64,000 nt of DNA from Robertmurraya_A mangrovi (GTDB lineage Bacteria > Bacillota > Bacilli > Bacillales > Cytobacillaceae). The DNA lies in contig NZ_JAXOFX010000013.1 of the NCBI RefSeq assembly GCF_034427655.1, positions 1 through 64,000 on the forward strand, in the 5' to 3' direction. The notes beneath the pieces are model-generated. The model ran no database searches and had not been told where the DNA came from. It saw only the letters and a list, made by a program, of their open reading frames with translations. Made by a program: the position numbers and the translations under genes. Of the stretch, positions 1-8,601 are shown in pieces (the stretch's first letter is position 1; each line of letters begins with the position of its first letter).

Positions 1-102
1 GCCGCTAAGTTTCAAAAGCAAGCTTTTAAAACTTCGCTCGACTTGCATGTATTAGGCACGCCGCCAGCGTTCGTCCTGAGCCAGGATCAAACTCTCCAAT
101 AA
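1..102 (-). rRNA. 16S ribosomal RNA, 5' end only
   Basis: The reverse complement contains the universal 16S 5' sequence AGAGTTTGATCCTGGCTCAG (positions 95 to 76), followed by the usual GAACGCTGGCGGCGTGCCTAA and the first variable region. Taking that primer site as E. coli positions 8-27 puts the mature 5' end near 102. The gene runs off the left edge, so only about 100 bases are present. It is transcribed leftward from the tandem promoters described next. Confidence 0.97.
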
Positions 103-157
103 AGAGTAAGATTTAGCTCTTAAAAAATAAAATTAAACGTTGACGTATGATTTGTTC

Positions 158-172
158 AGTTTTCAAAGAACA
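158..172 (-). promoter_or_regulatory. boxA-like antitermination sequence in the rRNA leader
   Basis: On the minus strand the leader reads TGTTCTTTGAAAACT, very close to the boxA element that binds NusB/S10 in Bacillus rRNA leaders. It lies between promoter P2 and the mature 16S start, as expected. Confidence 0.75.
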
Positions 173-206
173 ATCTTTGCTATCTTCTCTCGAAGACAGC
201 TTAACT

Positions 207-236
207 ATAATAACATTTTGCTTAACACTTCGTCAA
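207..236 (-). promoter_or_regulatory. rRNA operon promoter P2 (SigA)
   Basis: The minus strand has TTGACG (236-231), an 18-base spacer and TATTAT (212-207). Transcription would start about 100 bases upstream of the mature 16S end, typical for Bacillus rrn P2. Confidence 0.7.
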
Positions 237-289
237 TAACTTTTTTCTGAACGTTAAATTCAGTAAGTTGTTCACCGAAGCAGATTTAC

Positions 290-318
290 ATCTTAACACC
301 CCAAACATAAAGAGTCAA
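290..318 (-). promoter_or_regulatory. rRNA operon promoter P1 (SigA)
   Basis: The minus strand has TTGACT (318-313), a 17-base spacer and TAAGAT (295-290), about 80 bases upstream of P2. Tandem promoters are the usual arrangement for Bacillus rRNA operons. Confidence 0.65.
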
Positions 319-407
319 CGAATTATCCGTGGTAATAAAAACCATCTACCACTTAGAAGAATTCAATTAAAGCAATATATATTATAGAAGTAAACTTTTA
401 ATCAACT

Positions 408-458
408 TAAAAATAAATGCACCACAATTGTACTAGAAACATACAATTGAAGTGCATT
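408..458 (-). terminator. intrinsic terminator of the LysM hydrolase gene
   Basis: Arms 416-432 and 442-458 are complementary over 17 bases with two mismatches. On the minus strand the hairpin is followed by a T-rich run (TTTATTTTTAAG). It separates the hydrolase transcript from the rRNA promoters. Confidence 0.75.
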
Positions 459-475
459 GTAAAGAACACCCTAAT

Positions 476-1069
476 TTATTTCGCAAATCTATGATTACCA
501 ATCGTCACTGTTACTTCACGCGAAAACACCCATTTACTTGATGCTGTTTTTGGATTAAAGAAATATAAAGAGCCTCTTCCTTGTCCTCTAAAAGCAATCG
601 CTTCTTCTACAGCTTTTTTAGAGTCTGCATCTGCCGCTAAACTAATTGTTCCATTTTGAACTGGTTCAAAGGCATAGTGACCTTTTACATTTTCATAAAT
701 AACTCCCTTAATTGAATTAGGGAAGTCCTCGCTGTCAACTCTATTCAGGACCACCGTTGCAACTGCAACTTTTCCAGCGTAAGGTTCACCCTTAGCCTCA
801 GCTGACACTAGGCGTGCTAGAAGTTCTTTATCCGCATTAGAGATAGATTTCGGAATCACGATTCTTTCCCCAGCAAACAATAAATCACTAGTTTTGTTAT
901 TAACCTTCTTTAAGTTATTTACTGATACACCAAATTTATTTGCTACAGTCCAATACGTTTCCCCTGCTTTTACTTGATAAGATGACGCAGCCGAACCAGT
1001 CTCCGCATTAAAGCTAAATAATGATAAAGATAGAGTTACACCTACTAATAGTTTTTTAATTTTTTTCAT
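476..1069 (-). CDS. secreted LysM cell-wall hydrolase (SleB/CwlJ family)
   Basis: A 197-residue secreted protein. Residues 1-27 are a signal peptide (lysines, hydrophobic core, small residues before the cut). Residues 31-73 form one LysM peptidoglycan-binding module (YQVKAGETYWTVANKFGVS...). From about residue 82 to the end is the Hydrolase_2 domain of the SleB/CwlJ family, lytic enzymes acting on peptidoglycan, often spore cortex. The family's conserved acidic start motif is visible as LVSAEAKGEPYAGKVA, with the presumed catalytic Glu at 91. The start is supported by AGGAGG upstream of the ATG. The gene stands alone between glnA and the rRNA promoters with its own terminator. The exact substrate (cortex or vegetative wall) cannot be told. 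B. subtilis YkvT is the type of protein meant, but I do not assign that name. Confidence 0.85.
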   Translation of the reverse strand: MKKIKKLLVGVTLSLSLFSFNAETGSAASSYQVKAGETYWTVANKFGVSVNNLKKVNNKTSDLLFAGERIVIPKSISNADKELLARLVSAEAKGEPYAGKVAVATVVLNRVDSEDFPNSIKGVIYENVKGHYAFEPVQNGTISLAADADSKKAVEEAIAFRGQGRGSLYFFNPKTASSKWVFSREVTVTIGNHRFAK

Positions 1070-1390
1070 CCAAATAACCTCCTAATATACTCACACATGA
1101 ATTTACTAGAAGGTTAACAGATGTAATATTGTAATACATGTTCTAAAATATGGTATCAGGTTGTACATTGAGACAATCAACCAATATAACAACAATCCCA
1201 GAAGCCTCGCAGTTATAAATTACCATGAATTCTAAGCATAAAATCTACTAAAAACCTTAATATTACTGATGTTACAGTACTATTACAACACTTATCCAGC
1301 AGATTCATCCTTAATGCCGGACACGAAATCTGCACTCTCGATACTCATTCCCATAAAATTAAACTCTCTCCATTAATTCTTCCAACTACA
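1070..1390. other. intergenic region upstream of the LysM hydrolase
   Basis: About 320 bases with no gene. The hydrolase ribosome site is at the left end. A weak dyad (TGTTACAGTACTATTACA, 1270-1287) is the only notable structure. I cannot pick out a convincing SigA or sporulation sigma promoter. Confidence 0.5.
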
Positions 1391-1428
1391 AACAAACCCC
1401 TTAACACAAATTGTGCAAGGGGTTTGTT
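1391..1428 (-). terminator. intrinsic terminator of glnRA
   Basis: A strong hairpin with arms built on ACAAACCCCTT and AAGGGGTTTGT lies just 3' of the glnA stop on the minus strand. It ends the glnRA transcript. Confidence 0.85.
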
Positions 1429-1436
1429 GATGGTTA

Positions 1437-2771
1437 TTAGAACATTTGCATATATTGTTCTCTTTCCCAAGGATGAACTTGCGTACGGAACATATCCCAC
1501 TCAATTTCTTTCGCCTCAACAAAGTGTTCGAAGATATGTTCACCTAAAGCAGAGATAATAACCTCATCCGCTTTTAGTTTATCTAGAGCTTGAGCTAATG
1601 TAGCTGGTAGATCTTCAATTCCTTCAGCTAAACGCTCTTCTTTATTCATAACATAGATGTTACGGTCAACTGGAGCTGGAGGAGTTGCATTATTTTTAAT
1701 TCCGTCAAGACCAGCTTTTAATAGTACTGCCATTGCTAAATAAGGATTAGCTGCAGGGTCTACACTACGCACCTCTACACGAGTACTAACTCCACGTGAA
1801 GCAGGGATACGAATTAACGGCGAACGGTTTTGAGCTGACCAAGCAACATAACAAGGTGCTTCATAACCAGGAACTAAACGCTTATAAGAGTTTACCGTTG
1901 GGTTTGTTACCGCTGTAAAGTTTGGAGCATGCTTTAGGATACCAGCGATAAATTGACGAGCCGTATTACTTAGCTCAAGGTTTCCTGTTGTATCATAGAA
2001 TGCATTTTGTCCTTCTTTAAATAAGGAAACGTTACAGTGCATTCCTGATCCATTTACTCCAAATAGTGGTTTTGGCATGAACGTTGCGTGTAAACCGTGT
2101 TTACGAGCGATCGTTTTAACCACTAGTTTGAATGTTTGAATTTGGTCACATGCAGTTAAAGCATCTGCATATTTAAAATCGATTTCGTGTTGTCCTGGAG
2201 CTACTTCGTGGTGAGAAGCCTCAATTTCAAAGCCCATTTCTTCTAACTCAAGAACGATATCACGACGGCAGTTTTCCCCTAAGTCTGTTGGAGCTAAGTC
2301 AAAGTATCCACCATTGTCATTTAACTCTAATGTAGGCTCCCCTTTTTCATCTAACTTAAATAAGAAGAACTCCGGCTCAGGCCCTAGGTTGAAATCAGAG
2401 AATCCTAAGTCTTCCATTTCTTTCAGAATGCGTTTTAAGTTATTACGTGGATCACCAGCAAACGGTGTACCATCCGCATTGTAGATATCACAAATTAGAC
2501 GAGCTACCTTTCCTTTTTCAGCTGTCCAAGGGAATACTACCCAAGTATTTAAATCAGGGAAAAGATACATATCAGACTCTTCAATACGTACAAAACCTTC
2601 GATAGAAGAACCATCAAACATCATTTTATTATCAAGTGCTTTTTCAAGCTGACTGATAGGAATCTCAACGTTTTTGATTGTTCCTAAAATGTCTGTGAAT
2701 TGAAGGCGAATAAATTTAACGTTTTGCTCCTCTGCCAATCGTTTAATATCTTCTCTAGTGTACTTAGCCAT
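1437..2771 (-). CDS. glnA: glutamine synthetase, type I-alpha
   Basis: Forms glutamine from glutamate, ammonia and ATP; a cytoplasmic dodecamer in this family. At 444 residues it has the length and sequence of the Bacillus enzyme throughout: DGSSIEGFVRIEESDMYL near residue 53, the catalytic GPEPEFFLF, the ammonia/Glu-binding HHEVAPGQHEID and the ATP-binding NPTVNSYKRLVPGYEAP loop. It lacks the adenylylation-site tyrosine segment of I-beta enzymes, so control is expected by feedback inhibition and through GlnR, as in Bacillus. It is the second gene of glnRA, 121 bases after glnR, with a good ribosome site (GGAGGAG) before the ATG. In B. subtilis the feedback-inhibited enzyme also acts as a sensor that activates GlnR and sequesters TnrA; that role is inferred here from family membership. 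Confidence 0.98.
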   Translation of the reverse strand: MAKYTREDIKRLAEEQNVKFIRLQFTDILGTIKNVEIPISQLEKALDNKMMFDGSSIEGFVRIEESDMYLFPDLNTWVVFPWTAEKGKVARLICDIYNADGTPFAGDPRNNLKRILKEMEDLGFSDFNLGPEPEFFLFKLDEKGEPTLELNDNGGYFDLAPTDLGENCRRDIVLELEEMGFEIEASHHEVAPGQHEIDFKYADALTACDQIQTFKLVVKTIARKHGLHATFMPKPLFGVNGSGMHCNVSLFKEGQNAFYDTTGNLELSNTARQFIAGILKHAPNFTAVTNPTVNSYKRLVPGYEAPCYVAWSAQNRSPLIRIPASRGVSTRVEVRSVDPAANPYLAMAVLLKAGLDGIKNNATPPAPVDRNIYVMNKEERLAEGIEDLPATLAQALDKLKADEVIISALGEHIFEHFVEAKEIEWDMFRTQVHPWEREQYMQMF

Positions 2772-2892
2772 TTTACAATCTCCTCCTGTTATATGCTTAT
2801 TAAAATATATTTAGACAGTTTTCGTACCAAGTGTTTCGCAAGAGAAAAACTCTTCTAAACTAGCAACAACATCGTTTACGAAAAAAGCTATA

Positions 2893-3297
2893 TTAATGAA
2901 AAAAGCGGGACATATCTCCTTGACGCAATGATGAACGATTAAAACGCCCTGCTTGCATTAATTCTGATCTTAAGATTTTTCTTAGTTCTTCATCTGTTAA
3001 ATTTCGTTTTGCTTTTTCAGCTGCTTTTAAATCTTCATTTAGTTGTTGTTGATGTTTCAAATTAAACAGTTCTTTGATTCCAGCAAGGTTGATCCCTTGG
3101 TCAATCAAATCTTTTATTTCTAATAACTTATCAATGTCATTCAAAGAAAACATCCTTCTGTTTCCTTCTGTTCTAGCTGGAGAAATCAATTGGTGTTCTT
3201 CATAATAGCGAATTTGACGAGCTGTAAGTTCAGTTAGTTGCATTACGATACCAATCGGAAACAATGGCATTGAACGACGAATTTCACTCCCTGTCAT
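2893..3297 (-). CDS. glnR: GlnR, MerR-family nitrogen repressor
   Basis: A 134-residue repressor of glnRA and other nitrogen genes. Residues 9-80 form a winged-helix MerR DNA-binding domain (IRRSMPLFPIGIVMQLTELT, then the RQIRYYEE segment). The C-terminal tail ends in RQGDMSRFFH, the GlnR-specific region that responds to feedback-inhibited glutamine synthetase. Length matches B. subtilis GlnR (135). The ATG follows GGAGGAGAGG. It is first in the operon with glnA, and its promoter carries two GlnR/TnrA boxes, so it should be autoregulated. Confidence 0.97.
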   Translation of the reverse strand: MTGSEIRRSMPLFPIGIVMQLTELTARQIRYYEEHQLISPARTEGNRRMFSLNDIDKLLEIKDLIDQGINLAGIKELFNLKHQQQLNEDLKAAEKAKRNLTDEELRKILRSELMQAGRFNRSSLRQGDMSRFFH

Positions 3298-3336
3298 CCA
3301 ACCTCTCCTCCATTCATTTTCGCTTTCTTGTTTTTT

Positions 3337-3365
3337 ATTATATGTAATGTCAGATATTCTGTCAA
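3337..3365 (-). promoter_or_regulatory. glnRA promoter (SigA)
   Basis: The minus strand has a perfect TTGACA (3365-3360), a 17-base spacer and TATAAT (3342-3337). It starts transcription about 35 bases upstream of glnR. Confidence 0.9.
3348..3364. promoter_or_regulatory. GlnR box 2, overlapping the glnRA -35
   Basis: On the minus strand the sequence is TGACAGAATATCTGACA, one mismatch from the GlnR/TnrA consensus TGTNA-N7-TNACA. It covers most of the -35 box and the spacer, so bound GlnR would block polymerase. Confidence 0.7.
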
Positions 3366-3370
3366 CGATA

Positions 3371-3387
3371 TGTAAGGTTTTCTAACA
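3371..3387. promoter_or_regulatory. GlnR box 1, upstream of the glnRA -35
   Basis: TGTAAGGTTTTCTAACA matches TGTNA-N7-TNACA exactly. Its centre is 23 bases from that of box 2, about two helical turns, like the paired operators of B. subtilis glnRA. Confidence 0.85.
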
Positions 3388-3488
3388 TGGTTTTTTATAA
3401 ATTTTTTTTGATAGAAAAAAATGAATTATACTTTCATGCTTTGTTGATGTATTTATCCTTAAAACACCTAATTAAACCTTTATTTTTA

Positions 3489-3532
3489 CAAAAAAAATAC
3501 AAGAACAGCTCATCATATAGCTATCCTTGTAT
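3489..3532 (-). terminator. terminator of the hflX-ynbB transcript
   Basis: Arms 3497-3510 and 3519-3532 pair over 14 bases (two G-U pairs), followed on the minus strand by a run of eight T. It separates ynbB from the glnRA promoter. Confidence 0.85.
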
Positions 3533-3540
3533 AGATTGAC

Positions 3541-4812
3541 TCAATTTAAGTGAATTAATTCTTTTTCTAATAACTTATTCAAAGCAATGCAAATCGCAAT
3601 TTTCACGTGTGAGTATGTTAGACCACCTTGAACATAGGCCACATACGGAGGTCTTGTTGGACCATCTGCTGTTAATTCAATACTTGCACCTTGAATAAAT
3701 GTACCTGCAGCCATAATAACATCATCCTCATAGCCTGGCATATAAGCTGGATATGGGGTCACATGAGAGTTAACGGGTGAAGCAAATTGAATCGCCTGGC
3801 AAAAGGCCACCATTTTGTCTCGGTCATCAAATTGCACAGACTGAATTAAATCGGTTCGATTTGCATCCCATCTCGGATTTGTATTCATGCCTAATTTCTC
3901 TAACATTGCAGCTGTAAAAATAGCTCCTTTTAAAGCCTGCGCCACCACATGTGGTGCTAAGAAAAATCCTTGATACATTTCCTGAAGACTGTAAAGGGAG
4001 GCCCCTGCTTCTGCCCCAATCCCAGGAGAAGTCATTCGATAAGAACAAGCCTCCACATACTCTTTCTTTCCTACAATATATCCACCTGTTTTGGCAATCC
4101 CGCCACCAGGATTTTTGATAAGAGAACCGGCCATAAGATCCGCACCTACATGACAAGGCTCTAAGTCTTCAACAAACTCGCCGTAGCAGTTGTCCACAAA
4201 CACAACAACATCCGGTTTAATTTCCTTTACAAACTGAATCATTTCTCTTATTTCTTCTATTGTAAAAGAAGGTCGGTTAGCATACCCTTTTGAACGTTGA
4301 ATACCAATCATTTTTGTATTCGGTTTAATAGCCTCTTGAACGGCCTTATAATCGATTTGCCCTTCTTCCGTTAATGGAACGGTATTATAAGAAATACCAA
4401 ACTCTTTTAAAGACCCTGAACCTGTACCTCTAATTCCAACAATCTCTTCAAGCGTATCGTAAGGCTTCCCAGTCATATATAGTAGTTCATCACCTGGGCG
4501 TAAAACCCCAAACAGAGCAATCGAAATCGCATGCGTTCCAGAAATTATTTGCGGACGAACTAAACCTAATTCCCCTCCAAATACCTCTGCATAGATTTTT
4601 TCCAGAGTGTCACGTCCAATATCATCATATCCATAACCCGTAGTTGGAATAAAATGAGAATCACTCACTCTGTTTTGTTGGAAGCTACTTAGAACTCTAA
4701 ATTGATTTCTTTCCACTCTTTGGTCAATTTCTTTATGTAAAGGCGCTACTTGTTCCTCTACTTCATTCACTAACTGTTTTAATTTATCCCCAAAAGTTAA
4801 ATGTTCGTACAT
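3541..4812 (-). CDS. ynbB: YnbB, PLP-dependent Cys/Met-metabolism-family enzyme
   Basis: A 423-residue fold-type I PLP enzyme of the group often labelled methionine gamma-lyase or aluminium resistance protein. The cofactor-binding lysine is probably K233 in SLIKNPGGGIAKTGGYI, and the Asp contacting the pyridine nitrogen is D208 in VFVDNCYGEF. SGTHAISIAL near 91-100 is the phosphate-binding segment. It is 13 bases downstream of hflX and shares its transcript, as in B. subtilis. The physiological substrate is not established; a C-S lyase on a sulfur amino acid is an inference from the family. Confidence 0.88.
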   Translation of the reverse strand: MYEHLTFGDKLKQLVNEVEEQVAPLHKEIDQRVERNQFRVLSSFQQNRVSDSHFIPTTGYGYDDIGRDTLEKIYAEVFGGELGLVRPQIISGTHAISIALFGVLRPGDELLYMTGKPYDTLEEIVGIRGTGSGSLKEFGISYNTVPLTEEGQIDYKAVQEAIKPNTKMIGIQRSKGYANRPSFTIEEIREMIQFVKEIKPDVVVFVDNCYGEFVEDLEPCHVGADLMAGSLIKNPGGGIAKTGGYIVGKKEYVEACSYRMTSPGIGAEAGASLYSLQEMYQGFFLAPHVVAQALKGAIFTAAMLEKLGMNTNPRWDANRTDLIQSVQFDDRDKMVAFCQAIQFASPVNSHVTPYPAYMPGYEDDVIMAAGTFIQGASIELTADGPTRPPYVAYVQGGLTYSHVKIAICIALNKLLEKELIHLN

Positions 4813-4825
4813 GTTGTTCTCCTAT

Positions 4826-6079
4826 CTAAACGGTATATCTATTTAACTGACCATAAATTTGATGGTCTTTTAACGCGTACCCTTTACAAGTATACACTTG
4901 TTTTTCTTCATGAAAAGAGAGCTCACGTAAAATCGTTTCATTTTTTAATTGTGATAGCAATTTTCCTTCTGTTGAAGGGACTTCCACTTGATACGGCTCC
5001 ATTAGGCCAATCACCGTTTGTTCAATCTTTTGCTTTAATTTCAATCGATCGTCTTCTTCAAAAGCACTTATTAAAACCGTTTCTGTTTTTGCTGTAGGAA
5101 CAAAATCAGGATGCTGACTGTCCCTTTTATTATAAACGGTAATCTGTGGGATTTGTTGGATTTCAAGGTCCTCTAACAGCTTTTGGACCGTTTGTTCATG
5201 TTGAAAATAATCCGCATTAGACATATCGACTACATGAAGCAGCAAGTCCGCTTCTCTTACTTCTTCAAGCGTTGAACGGAACGCTGCAATTAAAGTAGTC
5301 GGCAAATCTTGAATAAATCCTACTGTGTCGGTCATAAGTGCGCCAAAACCACTCGGTAAAATCATTTTTCTAGTCATCGGATCAAGCGTGGCAAACAATT
5401 GGTTTTCTTCATAAGAGTCGGCTTCTGTTAAACGATTAAATAATGTGGATTTCCCTGCATTCGTGTAACCAACGAGAGCAATTTGGAATGTTTTATTCTT
5501 TTTACGTCTTTCTCTATATCGATCACGATGCTGAACCACAACAGAAAGCTGCGTTTTAATATCATCAATTCTTCTTCTAATGTGACGGCGGTCGGACTCT
5601 AGTTTCGTTTCCCCTGGTCCCCTCGTACCAATCCCCGCCCCTAGTCTCGATAACTGTGTACCTTGACCTCCTAAGCGAGGTAATAAATACTGAAGCTGGG
5701 CTAATTCAACTTGAAGTTTCCCCTCTTTTGATCGTGCCCTTTGAGCAAAGATATCAAGAATTAACTGCGTACGGTCGATAATTCTGGCGCTGATCGAAGA
5801 AGACAAATTCCTCACCTGACTCGGAGATAACTCATCATTAAAGATAATTAAATCCGCTTCTAATTGTTCTTCAAGCGCTTGTAACTCCTCTACTTTCCCT
5901 TTTCCTATGTATGTGGCCGGATGGGCTCTATCCCTTTTTTGTGTAAGAGTTGCTAACACTTTCCCTTTGGCCGTTTCCGTTAAAGATTCTAATTCTTCTA
6001 ATGAATATTCATAATGGAGGTCATCCTCTACCGTCTGACATCCAACTAAAATGACTTTTTCAAATTCCTTTTGTTCCAA
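4826..6079 (-). CDS. hflX: HflX, ribosome-associated GTPase
   Basis: A 417-residue translational GTPase that in other bacteria splits stalled or hibernating ribosomes. The N-terminal half is the HflX domain, with THPATYIGKGK-like and LGGQGTQLSRLGAGIGTRGPGE segments (about 54-157), then a helical linker rich in Arg. The GTPase motifs are G1 GYTNAGKST (204-212), G3 DTVG and G4 NKRD. The C-terminal domain follows. It is the first gene of a two-gene unit with ynbB. The ATG at 6079 is preceded by a weak Shine-Dalgarno (GGAG). Upstream is a divergent intergenic region shared with the channel gene. Confidence 0.95.
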   Translation of the reverse strand: MEQKEFEKVILVGCQTVEDDLHYEYSLEELESLTETAKGKVLATLTQKRDRAHPATYIGKGKVEELQALEEQLEADLIIFNDELSPSQVRNLSSSISARIIDRTQLILDIFAQRARSKEGKLQVELAQLQYLLPRLGGQGTQLSRLGAGIGTRGPGETKLESDRRHIRRRIDDIKTQLSVVVQHRDRYRERRKKNKTFQIALVGYTNAGKSTLFNRLTEADSYEENQLFATLDPMTRKMILPSGFGALMTDTVGFIQDLPTTLIAAFRSTLEEVREADLLLHVVDMSNADYFQHEQTVQKLLEDLEIQQIPQITVYNKRDSQHPDFVPTAKTETVLISAFEEDDRLKLKQKIEQTVIGLMEPYQVEVPSTEGKLLSQLKNETILRELSFHEEKQVYTCKGYALKDHQIYGQLNRYTV

Positions 6080-6220
6080 ATGAGACTCCTACTTTCTATT
6101 TAAATGTAGAATTGACCATTTTTTAAAATCATATCAAAAATATATCAATAATCCTAATTTGATTTATGAAGTATCGTACAACGTATAGCTTGAATACTTT
6201 AGTTTTAGAGAGAAAAAGTC

Positions 6221-6248
6221 TTGAATTTCTTTATATGCATGATAAAAT
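6221..6248 (+). promoter_or_regulatory. candidate SigA promoter of the TRIC-like gene
   Basis: TTGAAT (6221-6226), a 16-base spacer and TAAAAT (6243-6248) lie about 60 bases upstream of the start codon. Confidence 0.5.
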
Positions 6249-6310
6249 CATATAGGTTTGTTCTGATTATTACCATTATAGAGAAAACAACTTAGAGGAG
6301 AAACACGAGA

Positions 6311-6919
6311 ATGACTTGGGATGTATTAAGTATGATTGGTACCGTCGCTTTTGCTATCAGTGGAGCGGTGATTGCCATGGAAGAAGAATATGATATTTTA
6401 GGAGTCTATATCCTTGGAATTGTAACCGCTTTTGGCGGTGGAGCGATTCGTAATTTACTCATTGGAGTTCCAGTATCTGCTTTATGGGAACAAGGAATCT
6501 TTTTTCAAATTGCCTTATTATCGATTACAGCCATCTTTTTATTTCCTAATAACCTACTAAAACATTGGCAAAAATGGGGTAATTTCTTTGATGCGATCGG
6601 TCTTGCTGCTTTTGCTATTCAAGGTGCCATTTATGCATCGAATATGAACCATCCATTAAGCGCGGTCATCGTTGCTGCCGTTCTGACTGGTAGCGGAGGA
6701 GGAATCATCAGAGATTTACTAGCCGGTAGAAAGCCTTTAGTATTAAAGGCAGAAATCTATGCTCTTTGGGCGATTATCTGCGGATTTGCCATTGGTTTGA
6801 AAATAGCGAATACACCAACAGAGCTCTACACACTGTTTGTGTCAGTTACCGCACTACGAGTTCTATCATATACCTATAACTGGAAACTCCCTATAAAGAG
6901 ATTATCCGCTCATTCATAA
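6311..6919 (+). CDS. TRIC-type (UPF0126) membrane channel family protein
   Basis: A 202-residue membrane protein with about seven hydrophobic segments arranged as two homologous halves. Each half carries the family's glycine-rich signature: FGGGAIRNLLIGVP around 46-60 and GSGGGIIRDLLAGRKP around 133-150. Prokaryotic members are trimeric cation channels related to animal TRIC proteins; the B. subtilis protein of this family is YvgT. The ion carried here is unknown. It is monocistronic on the plus strand, against the surrounding gene direction, with GAGGAG before the ATG and a strong terminator after it. Confidence 0.85.
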   Translation: MTWDVLSMIGTVAFAISGAVIAMEEEYDILGVYILGIVTAFGGGAIRNLLIGVPVSALWEQGIFFQIALLSITAIFLFPNNLLKHWQKWGNFFDAIGLAAFAIQGAIYASNMNHPLSAVIVAAVLTGSGGGIIRDLLAGRKPLVLKAEIYALWAIICGFAIGLKIANTPTELYTLFVSVTALRVLSYTYNWKLPIKRLSAHS

Positions 6920-6957
6920 GAAGAAGACTCAGTACCGACCCTGAGTCTTCTTTTTTA
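6919..6957 (+). terminator. terminator of the TRIC-like gene
   Basis: AAGAAGACTCAG and CTGAGTCTTCTT form a 12-bp stem followed by a run of T on the plus strand. The same hairpin sits at the 3' end of spoVK on the other strand, where the T-run is weak. Confidence 0.85.
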
Positions 6958-7914
6958 CATATCTTCTTCAAACATTAAATCATTACTTCTTAACGTCAAT
7001 AAATCATGTCGATCATAATTATTTTGCATGAGCAATCGCATCGCTTGAGAACGGATTGATTTTTCGATTACATTTCGGATATATCTTCCGTTCGAGAAAC
7101 TCGATTGTGCCACCGTAGATTTGTACCAAATCAAATGCTCACGTAATTTCTTCTCTGCCTCATGACTGAGAACATACTCTTTTTCTTTGAGCATTCGTTT
7201 TCCAATTTCCATTAACTGATCGGTTGTATAATCCGGGAAATCAATTACGAGTGGAAATCTAGAATGAAGCCCTGGGTTAAGAGTTAAAAACTGATCCATT
7301 TCTCTCGAATATCCAGCGAGGATTAAAATGAAATCATGCTGTTTGTCTTCCATATGTTTAACCATCGTGTCGATTGCTTCTTTTCCGAAATCCTTTTCTC
7401 CCCCTCTTCCTAAGGAATAGGCTTCATCTACAAAAAGAATTCCTCCAATGGCCTTTTTAATTAAATCCCGCGTTTTTTGAGCCGTGTGACCAATATACTC
7501 TCCTACTAAATCAGCCCGCTCAGCCTCAATGAGATGCCCCTTTGAAAGCACATTCATTTTTTGAAATAGCTTTCCAATCAATCGAGCCACGGTTGTTTTA
7601 CCTGTTCCTGGGTTTCCTTTAAACATCATATGAAGAGCCTGTTTTCCCGCTTTCAGTCCAGCTTCTTCTCGTTTTTTATTCACATATATCCAAGCATAAA
7701 TTTCTTTTATCATTTTTTTCATTTCATCCATTCCAACAAGGGCACCAAGCTCGTTTTCAATCTCCTTTAAAGCTGCATGCTCTGGAGGAATGACCTTTGG
7801 AGCCACATGAGTCTCTGGAAGTTCCCTTGGTAAAGGCTTTCTCTTTTGTGAGTTTAGTACGATGCTAATTTGTCCATTATTTTTCATACGAATGGGTTGG
7901 TCCAAAGCTTTCAC
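6955..7914 (-). CDS. spoVK: stage V sporulation protein K (AAA+ ATPase)
   Basis: A 319-residue AAA+ ATPase of the CbbX/SpoVK type, needed for spore maturation in the mother cell in B. subtilis. Walker A is GNPGTGKT (100-107), Walker B is ILFVDEA near 156-162, and the sensor and arginine region follows in FILILAGYSREMDQFL and SRFPLVIDFPDY. The first 50 residues are poorly conserved. The molecular target is not known. It sits upstream of the convergent TRIC-like gene and downstream of hfq-miaA, the same neighbourhood as in B. subtilis, where nrd genes intervene. Control by SigE is expected from the family; I could not locate the promoter securely. Confidence 0.94.
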   Translation of the reverse strand: MKALDQPIRMKNNGQISIVLNSQKRKPLPRELPETHVAPKVIPPEHAALKEIENELGALVGMDEMKKMIKEIYAWIYVNKKREEAGLKAGKQALHMMFKGNPGTGKTTVARLIGKLFQKMNVLSKGHLIEAERADLVGEYIGHTAQKTRDLIKKAIGGILFVDEAYSLGRGGEKDFGKEAIDTMVKHMEDKQHDFILILAGYSREMDQFLTLNPGLHSRFPLVIDFPDYTTDQLMEIGKRMLKEKEYVLSHEAEKKLREHLIWYKSTVAQSSFSNGRYIRNVIEKSIRSQAMRLLMQNNYDRHDLLTLRSNDLMFEEDM

Positions 7915-8154
7915 CTCACATTTATAAACAGTATACGCTCTAGTTGTATTGCTTGTGACAAAAGCCTAGTTGCTTGTAATCAGATCTATTCAAGCACTTT
8001 CATTAATAGAGAATTATTCATCATTTGTCGGTTTATGCGGTTTCCCGAGAAATAGGCATTTATTCTATATGTATTCAGCTAAGTCCATTTTCAGTAGGTA
8101 CTTTTTATTTTATTTTTTTCGAGGAATGTTGAATGTTATTTTTCTAATCCCACT

Positions 8155-8186
8155 AAAAAAGCCCGCTTCTTTATAGAAGGGGCCTA
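8155..8186 (-). terminator. terminator of miaA-hfq
   Basis: On the minus strand GCCCCTTC pairs with GAAGCGGGC (one bulge), followed by TTTTTT. It lies just past the hfq stop. Confidence 0.75.
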
Positions 8187-8199
8187 AGTGCATGTAAAT

Positions 8200-8433
8200 T
8201 TATTGTTGTGCTTCCATATCAATTTGAACATTACGTTGCGGGGCAAAAGTAGAAATAGCATGTTTATATACAAGCTGTTGCTTCCCTTCCGATTCGAATA
8301 GAACCGTAAAGTTGTCAAAGCCTTTAATTTGTCCTCTAAGTTGGAAACCGTTTAACAAAAATACGGTTACACCTGTTCCGTCTTTACGGAGTTGATTTAA
8401 AAATTGGTCTTGGATATTAATGGATTGTTTCAT
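8200..8433 (-). CDS. hfq: RNA chaperone Hfq
   Basis: A 77-residue Sm-like protein (hexamer in the family) that binds small RNAs and A-rich mRNA. The Sm1 motif covers about residues 14-45 (VTVFLLNGFQLRGQIKGFDN) and Sm2 is the YKHAISTF segment near 58-65. The frame is open for 50 more codons upstream, but the ATG at 8433 is right: AGAGGAGGATC lies just before it and the protein then matches the usual Bacillus length and N terminus (MKQSINIQDQFLNQLRKDG). It follows miaA by about 170 bases, the conserved miaA-hfq pairing. Confidence 0.96.
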   Translation of the reverse strand: MKQSINIQDQFLNQLRKDGTGVTVFLLNGFQLRGQIKGFDNFTVLFESEGKQQLVYKHAISTFAPQRNVQIDMEAQQ

Positions 8434-8601
8434 AGTAGATCCTCCTCTTTTATCTCTAAAAATGATTCTCCCATGATTATTGCTTTTTCGTAAACAGCCT
8501 CTAGTCCATTTTAGAAATAGAGATGTTTGTGATAAAAGTACTCTTCCTTCTTTATTATGAACGATTATCAACGACAAAAGCAACTTTGTAAAATACTAAT
8601 A

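Noticed and set aside
1270..1287. TGTTACAGTACTATTACA as a GlnR/TnrA box upstream of the LysM hydrolase
   Set aside because: The half sites are 8, not 7, bases apart, so it does not fit TGTNA-N7-TNACA.
8434..8583. A 50-residue N-terminal extension of Hfq
   Set aside because: A strong ribosome site lies directly before the internal ATG at 8433 and family members start there.
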